The notes under the pieces are model-generated. The model was not told the origin of the DNA. It made no database searches and was given only the letters and a program-made list of their open reading frames with translations. A program made the position numbers and the translations under genes. A stretch of DNA of 64,000 nt from Rhizobium sp. ASV20 (lineage in GTDB: Bacteria > Pseudomonadota > Alphaproteobacteria > Rhizobiales > Rhizobiaceae), in the NCBI RefSeq assembly GCF_016429015.1, contig NZ_JAELTU010000008.1, forward strand, positions 19,191 to 83,190, read 5' to 3'. Shown here in pieces: positions 38,547-48,218 of this stretch (position 1 is its first letter; each line of letters opens with the position of its first letter).

Positions 38547-38638
38547 TTTTTTCATTTGGGTATGGCGAATCCTGCCAGCTTTTCTATTCTGGCCGCTTTC
38601 CATCCGCCCCCAGCGGGGCACTTCATCCAGGGTAGGCG

Positions 38639-39709
38639 ATGCAATCCGTATTTGATGGTCATAACGACGTTCTTTTGAGGCTCTGGCATCATGCACGCGA
38701 AGGCGCCGACCCGATCGCCGAGTTCAGGGATGGAATTTCCAGCGGCCATATCGATGGGCCTCGTTCGCGTGCCGGCGGCCTAGCCGGCGGTCTCTGCGCT
38801 ATTTACATCCCGTCGAACGATCTCGTCTTTGCCGATCCGGACAGCAGCGGTCACTATTCGACGCCGCTGTCCGCCCCTCTGGAGCGGGCACCTTCGCTTG
38901 ATATTGCCCTTGAAATGGCGGCGATCGCGCTCAGGCTCGATCGCGCCGGTGCCTGGAAGCTTTGCCGCTCCACCTCGGAAATCCGCGATTGCATGGAAAA
39001 GGGTGTTTTCGCAGCTGTGCTGCACATGGAGGGCTGCGAAGCCATCGATGCGGATCTGACCGCACTTGAGGTTTTCTATGCCGCCGGTCTGCGTTCGCTT
39101 GGCCCGGTCTGGAGCCGCAACAACATCTTCGCCCATGGTGTGCCCTTCGCCTTTCCGAGTTCTCCCGATACCGGGCCAGGACTGACGGATGCGGGCTTCG
39201 CGCTGGTGCGCGAGTGTAACCGGCTCGGCATAGTCGTCGATCTCGCCCATATCACCGAGAAGGGCTTCTGGGACGTGGCCAAGACCTCGGATCAGCCGCT
39301 TATCGCCAGCCATTCCAATGCGCATGTGCTGACGCCGGTCGCGCGCAACCTCACCGACAAGCAGCTCGACGCCATCAAGGAGAGCCACGGCATCGTCGGT
39401 CTCAACTATGCAACGGCCATGCTGCGCGAGGATGCGCGTTCGGATACCAATACGCCGATCGAGGCCATGGTGCGCCATGTCGACTATCTGGTGGGGCGCG
39501 TCGGCATCGATTGCGTTGGCCTCGGATCGGACTTCGACGGCGCGACCGTTCCGGAAGAAATCGCTGATGCGGCGGGCAATCAAAACCTGATTGCCGCCCT
39601 TCGCAAGGCTGGCTATGCTGAAACCGATCTTGTAAAGCTGTGCAGGGAAAACTGGCTTCGGATCCTGGCCTCGGCCTGGAAGGAAGACAGCGGAAGACGT
39701 GCGTCCTGA
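38639..39709 (+). CDS. Membrane dipeptidase, peptidase family M19
   Basis: 356 residues, complete. DGHNDVLLRL (HxD zinc ligands) at the very N-terminus, LHMEGCEAID with the bridging glutamate near 127, VDLAHITEKGFW and ASHSNAHVLTPVARNL with the histidine ligands, and GLGSDFDGATVPEEI near the end are the M19 renal-dipeptidase motifs. It hydrolyses dipeptides, including D-residue-containing ones. No signal peptide, so probably cytoplasmic. It heads an operon with a peptide ABC importer, suggesting imported peptides are cleaved by it. AGGG precedes the ATG. Confidence 0.92.
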   Translation: MQSVFDGHNDVLLRLWHHAREGADPIAEFRDGISSGHIDGPRSRAGGLAGGLCAIYIPSNDLVFADPDSSGHYSTPLSAPLERAPSLDIALEMAAIALRLDRAGAWKLCRSTSEIRDCMEKGVFAAVLHMEGCEAIDADLTALEVFYAAGLRSLGPVWSRNNIFAHGVPFAFPSSPDTGPGLTDAGFALVRECNRLGIVVDLAHITEKGFWDVAKTSDQPLIASHSNAHVLTPVARNLTDKQLDAIKESHGIVGLNYATAMLREDARSDTNTPIEAMVRHVDYLVGRVGIDCVGLGSDFDGATVPEEIADAAGNQNLIAALRKAGYAETDLVKLCRENWLRILASAWKEDSGRRAS

Positions 39710-39744
39710 TATTGCGTAGAGTTTAAAAAAGGGGAATGAAAACA

Positions 39745-41385
39745 ATGATGATTACGAAGATGAGCCGCGGATTCCGCGCATTGTCTGCCGGCGCGGCTTT
39801 GTCGCTTCTGCTGATGGCGGCGCCGAATGCCTATGCCGCTACGCCCAAGGACACGCTGGTCGAAGGTTTCGCTTTCGACGATATTCTGAGCATGGATCCG
39901 GCCGAAGCCTATGAGCTGTCCGCCGCGGAAATCACCGGCAATACCTACAGCCTGCTCGTCCGTCTCGACATCAACGATACCTCCAAGATCAAGGCCGATA
40001 TCGCCGAGAGCTGGTCGGTCTCCGACGATCACCTGACCTATACGTTCAAACTGAAGCCAGGCCTCAAGTTTGCCTCCGGCAATCCGATCACCGCCGAGGA
40101 CGTTGCATGGTCCTTCGAGCGCGTCGTCAAGCTCGACAAGAGCCCTGCCTTCATTTTCACCCAGTTCGGCCTCAACGGCGACAATGTCACGGAAAAGGCC
40201 AAGGCCACTGATCCGAACACCTTCACCTTCACCGTCGACAAGCCCTATGCGCCGAGCTTCGTGCTCAACTGCCTGACGGCGACCGTTGCCGAAGTGGTCG
40301 ACAAGAAGCTGGTTCTCCAGCATGTGAAGCCGGTTACACCATCCGCCGACTACAAGTATGACAATGATTTCGGCAATGCGTGGCTGAAGACCGGCTTTGC
40401 CGGCTCCGGTCCGTTCAAGCTGCGCGAATGGCGCGCCAACGAAGCTATCGTTCTCGAGCGCAACGAAAACTACTATGGCGAGAAGGCGAAGCTGAACCGA
40501 GTCATCTATCGCTTCATGAAAGAAAGCTCGGCTCAGCGTCTGGCGCTTGAGAATGGCGATATCGATGTTGCCCGCAATCTCTCGCCGACCGACCTCCAGG
40601 CCGTGGAAAAGAACCCGCAGCTCGCTTCGACCAGCGCGCCCAAGGGCACGATCTACTACATGAGCCTCAACCAGAAGAATGCGAACCTTGCGAAGCCGGA
40701 AGTGCAGCAGGCGTTCAAGTGGCTGGTCGACTATGACGCCATCGGCAAGACCCTGATCAAGGGCATCGGCGAGATCCACCAGACCTTCGAACCGAAGGGC
40801 ATGCTTGGTTCGCTGGATGACAACCCGTTCAAGCTCGATGTTGCCAAGGCCAAGGAATTGCTGGCCAAGGCAGGTCTGCCGAACGGCTTCTCCGTGACGA
40901 TGGATGTCCGCAGCGTCGAGCCGGATACCGGCATCGCAACGGCGATCCAGCAGACGCTCGGCCAGGCCGGCATCAAGGTGGAAATCATCCCCGGCGACGG
41001 CAAGCAGAAGCTGACGAAGTATCGTGCCCGTGGTCACGACATCTATTTCGGTAACTGGGGCCCGGACTATTGGGATCCCCATTCCAACGCCGATACCTTC
41101 ACGACGAACGACGACAACTCCGATACCAGCACCAACAAGACGCTCGTCTGGCGCAACACCTGGACCTCTCCCGAGCTGGAGAAGGAAGCCAAGGCAGCGC
41201 TGTTTGAAGCCGATGCGACCAAGCGTGGCGCAATGTATCAGGACATCCAGAAGAAATTCCTGGAAGCCAGCCCGTTCGTCATCCTCTATCAGCAGACGGA
41301 AGTCGCCGGCTATCGCAAGGACGTGAAGGATTTCAAGCTCGGACCGAGCTTCGACAACAACTTCGTCTGGCCGATATCCAAGTGA
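39745..41385 (+). CDS. Peptide ABC transporter substrate-binding protein (SBP family 5)
   Basis: About 546 residues. Signal peptide with ALSLLLMAAPNAYAATP, cleaved near residue 32-35. The mature protein shows DILSMDPAEAYELSAAEITG, then YTFKLKPGLKFASGNPITAE, DVAWSFERV and SGPFKLREWRANEAIVLERN, the DppA/OppA signature region. Periplasmic. I chose the ATG at 39745, nine bases after AAGGGGA; the ATG at 39736 directly abuts that ribosome site and is less likely. Confidence 0.92.
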   Translation: MMITKMSRGFRALSAGAALSLLLMAAPNAYAATPKDTLVEGFAFDDILSMDPAEAYELSAAEITGNTYSLLVRLDINDTSKIKADIAESWSVSDDHLTYTFKLKPGLKFASGNPITAEDVAWSFERVVKLDKSPAFIFTQFGLNGDNVTEKAKATDPNTFTFTVDKPYAPSFVLNCLTATVAEVVDKKLVLQHVKPVTPSADYKYDNDFGNAWLKTGFAGSGPFKLREWRANEAIVLERNENYYGEKAKLNRVIYRFMKESSAQRLALENGDIDVARNLSPTDLQAVEKNPQLASTSAPKGTIYYMSLNQKNANLAKPEVQQAFKWLVDYDAIGKTLIKGIGEIHQTFEPKGMLGSLDDNPFKLDVAKAKELLAKAGLPNGFSVTMDVRSVEPDTGIATAIQQTLGQAGIKVEIIPGDGKQKLTKYRARGHDIYFGNWGPDYWDPHSNADTFTTNDDNSDTSTNKTLVWRNTWTSPELEKEAKAALFEADATKRGAMYQDIQKKFLEASPFVILYQQTEVAGYRKDVKDFKLGPSFDNNFVWPISK

Positions 41386-41406
41386 TAATCCGGCAGGATT
41401 AGTTCT

Positions 41407-42474
41407 TTGAGCACAGTCGAACGGAAAATGCAGGTGCGGCCCAAGAAGGGCCGTGCCGCTCCTTTTCTCACGGGGCTGCTACGGTTTCTTACCGTAGCGG
41501 TCACAACCTATCTTGGCCTTCTGGCCGTAACCTTCTTCATCGGGCGCGTTATCCCGATCGATCCGGCATTGGCGATCGCCGGCGACCATGCCCCCACGCA
41601 AGTGCTTGAGCGCCTGCGTCGCGAGATGCATCTCGACCAACCACTCTACCTGCAGTTCTATTACTACCTGATCAGCGCTCTGAGCGGCGATTTCGGCATC
41701 TCGGTGCTCACAACCAATCCCGTGATGGACGACATCAAGCGCGTCTTCCCGGCGACGATGGAGCTTGCGACTGTCGGCACGATCATCGGTGCCGTATTCG
41801 GCGTTCCCTTCGGCGTTCTCGCCGCTGTGCGCCGTAACAGTTTTATCGACCAGATCGTCCGCGTCATCGGCCTTGTCGGCTATTCGGTGCCGGTCTTCTG
41901 GCTCGCGATGGTGACGCTTGTCATCTTCTATGCGAAGCTTAACTGGGTGGCGTATCCGGGCCGTATCGATATCGCCTACGAATATACCTTTACGCCGATC
42001 ACGGGCTTCTTCCTGCTCGATAGCGCCCTGCAGGGGCAATGGGACGTCTTCTGGGACGTTTTCCGCCACATCATCCTGCCGGCATCGCTGCTCGGCTATT
42101 TCTCGCTCGCCTATATCAGCCGCATGACCCGCAGTTTCATGCTGAACGAGCTGGGGCAGGAATATATCGTGGCGGCTCGCGCCAAGGGTCTTTCCGAGAC
42201 GCGGGTGATCTGGGGGCATGCCCTGCGCAGCGCCATGGTGCCGTTGATCACGGTGATTGCGCTATCCTACGCAGGCTTGCTCGAGGGGTCGGTGCTGACG
42301 GAGATCGTGTTCTCCTGGCCCGGCATCGGCTTCTACATCACCAGCTCGCTGCGCAATGCCGATATGAACGCCGTCCTCGGCGGCACAATCGTGGTCGGCA
42401 CGGTTTTCATCGGCATCAACCTTATTTCCGATCTCTTGTATCGGACTCTCGATCCAAGGACTCGACGTAAATGA
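41407..42474 (+). CDS. Peptide ABC transporter permease (DppB type)
   Basis: 355 residues, six membrane segments, with the BPD_transp_1 EAA loop EYIVAARAKGLSETRVIWGH near 255. N-terminal helix LTVAVTTYLGLLAVTFFIGR and the conserved HLDQPLYLQFYYYL are typical of DppB/OppB. The start is drawn at the TTG at 41407 with AGGA upstream; the ATG at 41428 would remove seven residues. Its stop region overlaps the next gene (ATGA). Confidence 0.92.
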   Translation: MSTVERKMQVRPKKGRAAPFLTGLLRFLTVAVTTYLGLLAVTFFIGRVIPIDPALAIAGDHAPTQVLERLRREMHLDQPLYLQFYYYLISALSGDFGISVLTTNPVMDDIKRVFPATMELATVGTIIGAVFGVPFGVLAAVRRNSFIDQIVRVIGLVGYSVPVFWLAMVTLVIFYAKLNWVAYPGRIDIAYEYTFTPITGFFLLDSALQGQWDVFWDVFRHIILPASLLGYFSLAYISRMTRSFMLNELGQEYIVAARAKGLSETRVIWGHALRSAMVPLITVIALSYAGLLEGSVLTEIVFSWPGIGFYITSSLRNADMNAVLGGTIVVGTVFIGINLISDLLYRTLDPRTRRK

Positions 42475-43397
42475 CGGCTGAGACCACACAACCCAGCTTG
42501 CGGGACTGGTTGCTGTCCGATCGGCCGCAATCGCGCCGGCAGGCCAGACTCGGGCGCGCCTATGTCACGTGGCGGCAATTTTCCGCCAATCGCCTCGCCG
42601 TACTTGGCCTTCTCATCATCATCGGGCTCGTGCTGGTGGCTGCGCTTGCGGATGTCATTGCGCCGCATTCGCCCGTCATCGGCGACCTGACCAATGCTTA
42701 CCTGAAGCCACCCGGCACGCCCGGCTATCTTCTTGGAACAGACGATCTCGGGCGCGATATTCTCTCACGCCTGATCTACGGCTCGCGATGGACGCTCTAC
42801 ATCGTCATTCTGGTCGCGATCATATCGGCGCCGATCGGGCTGATCGTCGGCATGGTGTCCGGCTATCTCGGCGGCTGGACCGATACCATCCTGATGCGCA
42901 TTACGGATATCTTCCTTGCCTTTCCGAAGCTGGTGCTGGCGCTCGCTTTTGCTGGCGCGCTGGGCGCCGGCATCGAGAATGCCGTCATCGCCATCGCCAT
43001 TACCTCGTGGCCGCCCTATGCCCGTCTGGCACGCGCGGAAACGATGACCGTGAGGCACTCCGACTATATCTCAGCCGTGCAGCTGATGGGGGCTTCGTCG
43101 CTGCGCATCATCTTCCGCCACATCATGCCGCTCTGCATCTCCTCGGTGATCGTGCGCGTGACGCTGGATATGGCGGGCGTGATCCTGACCGCCGCCGGTC
43201 TCGGTTTTCTCGGCCTCGGCGCGCAGCCGCCTCTGCCGGAATGGGGCGTCATGATCGCCAGCGGCTTCAAATACTATCTCGACCAATGGTGGGTGGCGGC
43301 CATGCCCGGTATCGCGATCCTGATCGTCAGCCTCGGCTTCAACCTGCTCGGCGATGGCCTGCGCGACGCGCTCGATCCGAAGGAGAGCGGCCAATGA
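42471..43397 (+). CDS. Peptide ABC transporter permease (DppC type)
   Basis: 308 residues. An N-terminal cytoplasmic segment, then LAVLGLLIIIGLVLVAALAD, LLGTDDLGRDILSRLIYGSR (the DppC/OppC hallmark) and the loop YISAVQLMGASSLRIIFRHI near 200. Partner of the preceding permease. It starts within the upstream stop and ends within the downstream start. Confidence 0.93.
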   Translation: MTAETTQPSLRDWLLSDRPQSRRQARLGRAYVTWRQFSANRLAVLGLLIIIGLVLVAALADVIAPHSPVIGDLTNAYLKPPGTPGYLLGTDDLGRDILSRLIYGSRWTLYIVILVAIISAPIGLIVGMVSGYLGGWTDTILMRITDIFLAFPKLVLALAFAGALGAGIENAVIAIAITSWPPYARLARAETMTVRHSDYISAVQLMGASSLRIIFRHIMPLCISSVIVRVTLDMAGVILTAAGLGFLGLGAQPPLPEWGVMIASGFKYYLDQWWVAAMPGIAILIVSLGFNLLGDGLRDALDPKESGQ

Positions 43398-44227
43398 CAA
43401 CGATGCTCACAGTCGACAATCTCAAGGTTCGCTATCCCACGCGCACCGGCGTTATCGAAGCTGTGCGGGGTGTGTCCTTCACGCTTGGCCGGGAACGGCT
43501 CGGAATCGTCGGTGAGAGCGGCTCCGGCAAGTCACAGACCGGCAGAGCCATCATGGGGCTGACGCCGCCACACGCGCTTGTCAGCGCCGACAAGCTTGCC
43601 TTCAGCGACATCGACCTGCTGTCGTTGTCCGCCAAGCAACGGCGCTCCTTGCGTGGCAAGCGCATTGCCATGGTGCTGCAGGATCCGAAATACTCGCTCG
43701 ATCCTGTCATGACCATCGGCAAGCAGATCACCGAGACGCTGCGCACACATGAGAAGATCGGCAAGGGAGAGGCGCGGGACCGCGCGCTTGCCATGCTCGA
43801 AGCCGTTCAGATCCGCGATCCCGGCCGTGTCTACGATCTGCATCCGCACGAAGTCTCGGGCGGCATGGGCCAGCGCGTCATGATCGCGATGATGCTGATT
43901 GCCGGTCCTGAACTGCTGATCGCAGACGAACCGACCTCCGCACTCGATGTCACCGTACAGCTCGATGTTCTCAAGATCATGGACAAGCTCGTGTCGGAGC
44001 GCGGCATGGGGTTGATTTTCGTGTCGCACGACCTGCGGCTGGTTTCCTCCTTCTGCGACAGGGTGCTCGTGATGTATGCCGGCAAGGTCGTGGAGGAGCT
44101 CAAGGCTAGCGAGCTTACCAATGCCCAACATCCCTACACGCGCGGCCTTCTGAACTGCATGCCCGTCATCGGTGAGAACAGGCATCCTCTGCCGGTGCTC
44201 GACCGCAAACCGGAGTGGGCAGCATGA
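43394..44227 (+). CDS. Peptide ABC transporter ATPase (DppD type)
   Basis: 277 residues. Walker A VGESGSGKSQTGRAIMGL near 37-50, signature VSGGMGQRVMIAMMLIAGP and Walker [30 protein letters not shown] is the C-terminal DppD/OppD segment, though the Cys-rich Fe-S tail of some members is short here. Its ATG at 43394 overlaps the previous stop. Confidence 0.93.
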   Translation: MTTMLTVDNLKVRYPTRTGVIEAVRGVSFTLGRERLGIVGESGSGKSQTGRAIMGLTPPHALVSADKLAFSDIDLLSLSAKQRRSLRGKRIAMVLQDPKYSLDPVMTIGKQITETLRTHEKIGKGEARDRALAMLEAVQIRDPGRVYDLHPHEVSGGMGQRVMIAMMLIAGPELLIADEPTSALDVTVQLDVLKIMDKLVSERGMGLIFVSHDLRLVSSFCDRVLVMYAGKVVEELKASELTNAQHPYTRGLLNCMPVIGENRHPLPVLDRKPEWAA

Positions 44228-44973
44228 CGGTGGCGCTTGCAGTTGACGGCCTCAACGTCGTCTATAACGGTTACTACGCGCTGGATGCGGTCAACGTCGA
44301 TGTCAACGGGGGCGAATCCTTCGGTCTGGTCGGGGAATCCGGTTCAGGCAAGTCGACGCTGCTGCGCGCAGTTGCGGGTCTTGCACCCGTCACCGGGGGC
44401 ACGATCCGCGTCGGCGGCGAACAGCTGAAAGGGGCAAGGCGCAGCAAGGCCTTCTATCGCCAGGTGCAGATGGTGTTTCAGGATCCTTACGGCTCCCTGC
44501 ATCCGCGCCAGACGATCGACCGGCTGCTGCTGGAGCCGCTGGCGATCCACGGTATCGCCAACGCGGAGACGCGAATTGCCAGGGCGCTTGATGAAGTGGG
44601 CCTCGGGAACGGCTTTCGTTTCCGCTATCCGCATCAGCTCTCCGGCGGCCAGCGTCAGCGTGTCGCCATCGCCCGGGCGTTGATCGTCGAGCCGTCCATC
44701 CTGCTGCTTGACGAGCCGACATCGGCACTCGATGCCTCGGTGCAGGCCGAAGTGCTCAACCTGCTCGAGCAGGTTCGCAAGGATCGCCAGCTGACATTCG
44801 TCATGGTCAGCCACGATCTCGGTGTCGTCACGCATATGTGTGAGCGTCTCGTGGTCATGCGCAACGGCGCTATTGTCGAGCGCCTGAGCGCCAAGGAGCT
44901 GGCGGCCGGCGACGTCAAGGAAGACTACACGCGCAATCTCATGGTTGCCAGCAAGGGCTTTGTCCGCACCTGA
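44224..44973 (+). CDS. Peptide ABC transporter ATPase (DppF type)
   Basis: 249 residues. GESGSGKSTLLRAVAGL, VQMVFQDPYGSLHPRQTIDR (typical DppF/OppF Q-loop), [20 protein letters not shown] and [19 protein letters not shown]. Second ATPase of the importer and last gene of the operon. It starts in the preceding stop (ATGA). Confidence 0.93.
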   Translation: MTVALAVDGLNVVYNGYYALDAVNVDVNGGESFGLVGESGSGKSTLLRAVAGLAPVTGGTIRVGGEQLKGARRSKAFYRQVQMVFQDPYGSLHPRQTIDRLLLEPLAIHGIANAETRIARALDEVGLGNGFRFRYPHQLSGGQRQRVAIARALIVEPSILLLDEPTSALDASVQAEVLNLLEQVRKDRQLTFVMVSHDLGVVTHMCERLVVMRNGAIVERLSAKELAAGDVKEDYTRNLMVASKGFVRT

Positions 44974-45002
44974 GTGGACGATTCCAGCCGGCTTGTTAAC
45001 CT

Positions 45003-45041
45003 AAAGCGGTCCAGAGTTTCGCGAAATCGCTGGACCGCTTT
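45003..45041. repeat. Perfect 12-bp-arm palindrome (terminator or dispersed repeat)
   Basis: AAAGCGGTCCAG and CTGGACCGCTTT flank AGTTTCGCGAAATCG-like loop sequence, 30 bp past the peptide-ABC operon. No U-run follows, so it may be a dispersed intergenic palindrome that also ends transcription. Confidence 0.65.
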
Positions 45042-45234
45042 AACTATCTGTTTTGATGGAATTCCTAACGGAAATCATCTGCTTCGCCTTTGCCGGAATG
45101 GCGTGGTGAGCGCGCCGTCGAAACACGACCAATCGTATAGACTATTGACACCTGCCGCAATTCTGTCATGATCTCGTTAATGGCGGTTAACTTTCGTGAT
45201 CCCGATCATGGGTCACACGTAAGTGGAGGCAGGC

Positions 45235-45423
45235 ATGTTTTTCATGGGTGGCATGACGATGGGTTATCTCCATCCGCCGGTACCGGCGAAACAGGAAGCC
45301 GCACGGTCAGCCTCTCTTTCCGATGAAAAGTGCCGCCGTCAGGCCGGACCTGCCGAAGAGCAGGCTGCCGATGTAAGCGCCATAGAGCGCAGCTTGATTT
45401 GGGCTCGTCGCATTCTCTGCTGA
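45235..45423 (+). CDS. Hypothetical small protein
   Basis: 62 residues from an ATG with GGAGGC six bases upstream. Methionine/glycine-rich start (MFFMGGMTMGYLHPP), then a polar, charged segment. No known domain. The ribosome site is the main support; codon use is unremarkable. Confidence 0.35.
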   Translation: MFFMGGMTMGYLHPPVPAKQEAARSASLSDEKCRRQAGPAEEQAADVSAIERSLIWARRILC

Positions 45424-45586
45424 TTTGGTTTTGCCGATCTTTTGAGCCCCAGCAATCCAGTGGTTTATTTTTTCTCGAGCGATCTTCTGGACGGAAATTC
45501 ATCTCTACCTAGTTGATAGGAAATGTATGAATGTCTGTTTCGAGTTTGGCACGAGGCGCATAAAGAAAAACGAACGGAGGCAACAC

Positions 45587-45745
45587 ATGGCGAATTTGGG
45601 CATTTCGAATGCGCATGTGAATCAGTTCGATGGTTCGAAGCGAGCTGCGAGGACGCGGCAGAAAATACAGACAGCCATTCACGTGGTGCTGTTCTCGGCG
45701 GCGTTCCTGTTTGTCGCGGCTATTGTTTGCGGCATCGTGGTCTGA
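45587..45745 (+). CDS. Small single-pass membrane protein
   Basis: 52 residues from the ATG at 45587, eight bases after CGGAGG, a better start than the upstream in-frame ATG at 45527. The N-terminal half is polar and basic (SKRAARTRQKIQTAIH); the last 20 residues are hydrophobic (VVLFSAAFLFVAAIVCGIVV), predicting one membrane helix with the N-terminus inside. Function unknown. Confidence 0.6.
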   Translation: MANLGISNAHVNQFDGSKRAARTRQKIQTAIHVVLFSAAFLFVAAIVCGIVV

Positions 45746-45753
45746 CTGAAGCC

Positions 45754-45791
45754 GCTTGCGGGTGAGGCGATCCGAGCGCGTCGCCGCAAGC
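45754..45791. terminator. Possible hairpin after the small membrane protein
   Basis: GCTTGCG (45754-45760) pairs with CGCAAGC (45785-45791), with a further GGCGA/TCGCC pairing possible inside. No T-run follows, so termination is uncertain. Confidence 0.35.
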
Positions 45792-46384
45792 CGTGCTCTT
45801 CCTAATTTCCTACAGGGATAACGGGCATTGAAGGCGTGGCCGACGTGGTTGTCGATGCCGCGCCTTTCGCGTGCTTGCCTCGCTTTCCGCACAGAGATCA
45901 AAAGATCGGGTGCAATTTGATATGCAAGCCTGATCAAGCTTGCACGCGATCGTGATTGGGCCGATATCGATCGTGTAAAGCCGCGACTCGCGGCGGCTGA
46001 TATTTATGTTAGCGAGAGACCGACAGGCCGAGGCGGCTGGACCCGACGCACAGGATCCGCCAATCGGTGGTGCTGTGTGGCGATCGAAGGCTTTTGGGTC
46101 ATCCGTATCGGGATGAAAGATGTCATGTTACGTCGAGGCAGCTTTCGAGATGGAGTGGCTTTTAGGCGGGTCTTGGACCGCAGGGCGGAAAAATGTCTAA
46201 TTCCGTCTCAAAAGCGCCCGATGCGGCGGTTACCCGGTCATCAAAATTTACGGTCGGTTGCTCTTCTCCGGTGGGGCAGCCGATCAGACAGTCGCATTTC
46301 TGCACTGTTTTGCGTCGTCGTTCGGCGGCAAGGAGGGAACTCTTTGGCTCCGATCGCATTTGATTGTCGGAACAGGAGAGTTTC
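45792..46384. other. Intergenic region ahead of opgC
   Basis: About 590 bp. I see no supported gene. An ORF at 46077-46388 has no ribosome site or family resemblance. The last 15 bases hold the opgC ribosome site (CAGGAGAG). Promoter position is not evident. Confidence 0.4.
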
Positions 46385-47599
46385 ATGAACTCAAGGGCTA
46401 ATATCGGCCCGGCAACGGCAAAACAGATCACCTTGCCGAAGCCGATGTCTCAGCGAGATACGCGTCTGGACGTCCTCCGAGCGTTGGCCCTGATCATGAT
46501 CTTCATCAATCATGTGCCGGGGCAGATTTTCGAGTTCATAACCTCCAAGAATTTCGGCTTTTCCGACGGCGCCGAGGCTTTCGTACTGATCTCCGGCATA
46601 TCGGTCGGCCTTGCCTATGGAACCCGCTTTTCTCCCGGCAGCAGGTTGTCGGTGGCGTGGAAAGCGGTCAGGCGAGCCTTCACGCTCTATACCGCCCATA
46701 TGATCACCACTTTCGTGACCTTGGTGCTCTTCATCTCCGGCGCGTGGATATTTCAGCAGAAGGGCTTGTTGTGCGAGGTGAATATCCTCGCCCTGCTCAT
46801 GGACCCGGCCGGCGGCATTCCGGCGCTCCTCACGCTTGGGCATCAGATCGGCTACAACAACATCCTGCCCATGTATGCCGCCCTGTTTTTGATGCTGCCG
46901 CTGATCATGCTCTTGGAGGCGAAGAGCCCCCTGTTGCTGCTTTTGGTTTCCGCCGGCGTTTGGCTGGTGTCGGGCATCTACTACATAGCGCCCCACACGA
47001 CGTTGCTTGAAGGTTTCTGGTTTCTCAACCCATTGTCCTGGCAGTTCCTGTTCGTTATCGGGTTTACCGCCTGCATGCACGTGAAGAAGGGCGGCCGGAT
47101 TCCCGCGCACCCGGCGCTGATCGCGCTTGCCGCTGTCTATGTTCTGGTGTCCTTCATCTGGGTCACGGACAAGCTCTGGGTGCTCGGCGACTATCTGGCG
47201 ATGCTAGGCCTCCCCACCGTGGTGACCGGCTTCGACAAAACCTTCCTGTCACTGCCGCGGCTGCTGCATGTGCTGGCTCTGGCCTATCTGATTGTCAGCG
47301 TGCCTGCGATTTCGCAGTTTCTGCGCCGTTCCGCCCATCATCCGCTGACGATCCTTGGACGGCATTCGCTCAACATCTTCGTTGCGGGTACGATTCTCGC
47401 GATGGCCGGCCAGGTTCTTCTTTACGTGACCCACAAGAGCCCCGTCGTCGGTGCGATCTATGTGGTGATCGGTATAGCCGCGCAGTTCCTCTATGCCTAC
47501 CATCTCGAGCACAAGCGGCTTCAGATTGCCGGCCAGCGGTCGGCAAAGATGCCGGCAGGAGCGGTAGCTGTGTCAGCCGGGACCGGGAAGCACCGCTGA
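46385..47599 (+). CDS. opgC: OpgC-like glucan succinyltransferase
   Basis: 404 residues with about ten membrane helices. RLDVLRALALIMIFINHVPG near residue 27 carries the acyltransferase-type histidine; FGFSDGAEAFVLISGISVGL and LTILGRHSLNIFVAGTI are OpgC/MdoC-family motifs. OpgC adds succinyl groups to osmoregulated periplasmic glucans from the inner membrane; in rhizobia and Brucella the substrate is cyclic beta-1,2-glucan. ndvA, the exporter of that glucan, lies 600 bp downstream on the other strand. The ATG at 46385 follows AGGAGAG. Confidence 0.88.
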   Translation: MNSRANIGPATAKQITLPKPMSQRDTRLDVLRALALIMIFINHVPGQIFEFITSKNFGFSDGAEAFVLISGISVGLAYGTRFSPGSRLSVAWKAVRRAFTLYTAHMITTFVTLVLFISGAWIFQQKGLLCEVNILALLMDPAGGIPALLTLGHQIGYNNILPMYAALFLMLPLIMLLEAKSPLLLLLVSAGVWLVSGIYYIAPHTTLLEGFWFLNPLSWQFLFVIGFTACMHVKKGGRIPAHPALIALAAVYVLVSFIWVTDKLWVLGDYLAMLGLPTVVTGFDKTFLSLPRLLHVLALAYLIVSVPAISQFLRRSAHHPLTILGRHSLNIFVAGTILAMAGQVLLYVTHKSPVVGAIYVVIGIAAQFLYAYHLEHKRLQIAGQRSAKMPAGAVAVSAGTGKHR

Positions 47600-48162
47600 A
47601 TTCGCTTGAATTGCGTGCAAGCAAATCAGATCGCGCAGTTCGGCCGCCGCCGAGCCGGAGCCGCTTCAGAAAGTCCGTATTTGTGACGTCTGGAGGCTGC
47701 ACTCGATCAAGGATTTCCCGATCTAGTCGGAAGTCTCCCCTATGAAGTGGAATGCTGCCGATCGCGACCAGTGGGCGGGCGTAATCAGCTTCAAGCGCAA
47801 GTTCTGATCCAGTCCCGACTGGACGCCGATGCCAATTCCTGGCGCCGCCCTGCTGAAGCAACCTCCGATCAGAAGATCGAAAGGCTCGGTGCTCCTACCG
47901 AGCCCCTTCTCTCGTTCGGTTGGCCGCGTCTTCCCGACAGAGGTTTCTTGCAAACAAGGCCGTCACCTAATCCTCCCCCGCGGGCGGGAGAGGATTAGGT
48001 GACGTGCGTGCGACGCGGTGGAGGTAAGGCACAGATCTTGCGCGGTAAGTCCCTCCCTTTCTCCGTTCAAACGGAGCTAAGGTTAGGATGAGGGATGTGG
48101 CTCCCTGTTGCGGTGCCATTGCGCTTGCCCGGCGAATGTCGTCCCTCCCAGAGCTTCGACAA
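47600..48162. other. Intergenic region between opgC and ndvA terminators
   Basis: About 560 bp without a supported gene, holding a strong inverted repeat (47961-48004) and sequence such as GCTAAGGTTAGGATGAGGG that looks like dispersed intergenic repeat material. Confidence 0.45.
47961..48004. repeat. Inverted repeat with 15-bp perfect arms
   Basis: CGTCACCTAATCCTC (47961-47975) and GAGGATTAGGTGACG (47990-48004) flank a GC-rich loop CCCCGCGGGCGGGA. Arm length and GC-rich core suggest a short dispersed palindromic element rather than a simple terminator. Confidence 0.7.
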
Positions 48163-48196
48163 CAAAAAACCGGGAGAGCGGCGCTCTCCCGGTTTT
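48163..48196 (-). terminator. Rho-independent terminator of ndvA
   Basis: On the minus strand AAAACCGGGAGAGC pairs perfectly with GCTCTCCCGGTTTT (14 bp, 3-base loop) and runs into TTTTTTG, 22 bp after the ndvA stop. Confidence 0.9.
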
Positions 48197-48218
48197 GATC
48201 TTGTACCGCTTGCGAAGA

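Noticed and set aside
45509..45937. A 142-codon minus-strand frame over the small membrane protein gene
   Set aside because: Arg/His-rich antisense of a gene that has a good ribosome site and a clear membrane helix.
46077..46388. A 103-codon frame before opgC
   Set aside because: No ribosome site, no recognised motif, and it runs into the opgC start region.
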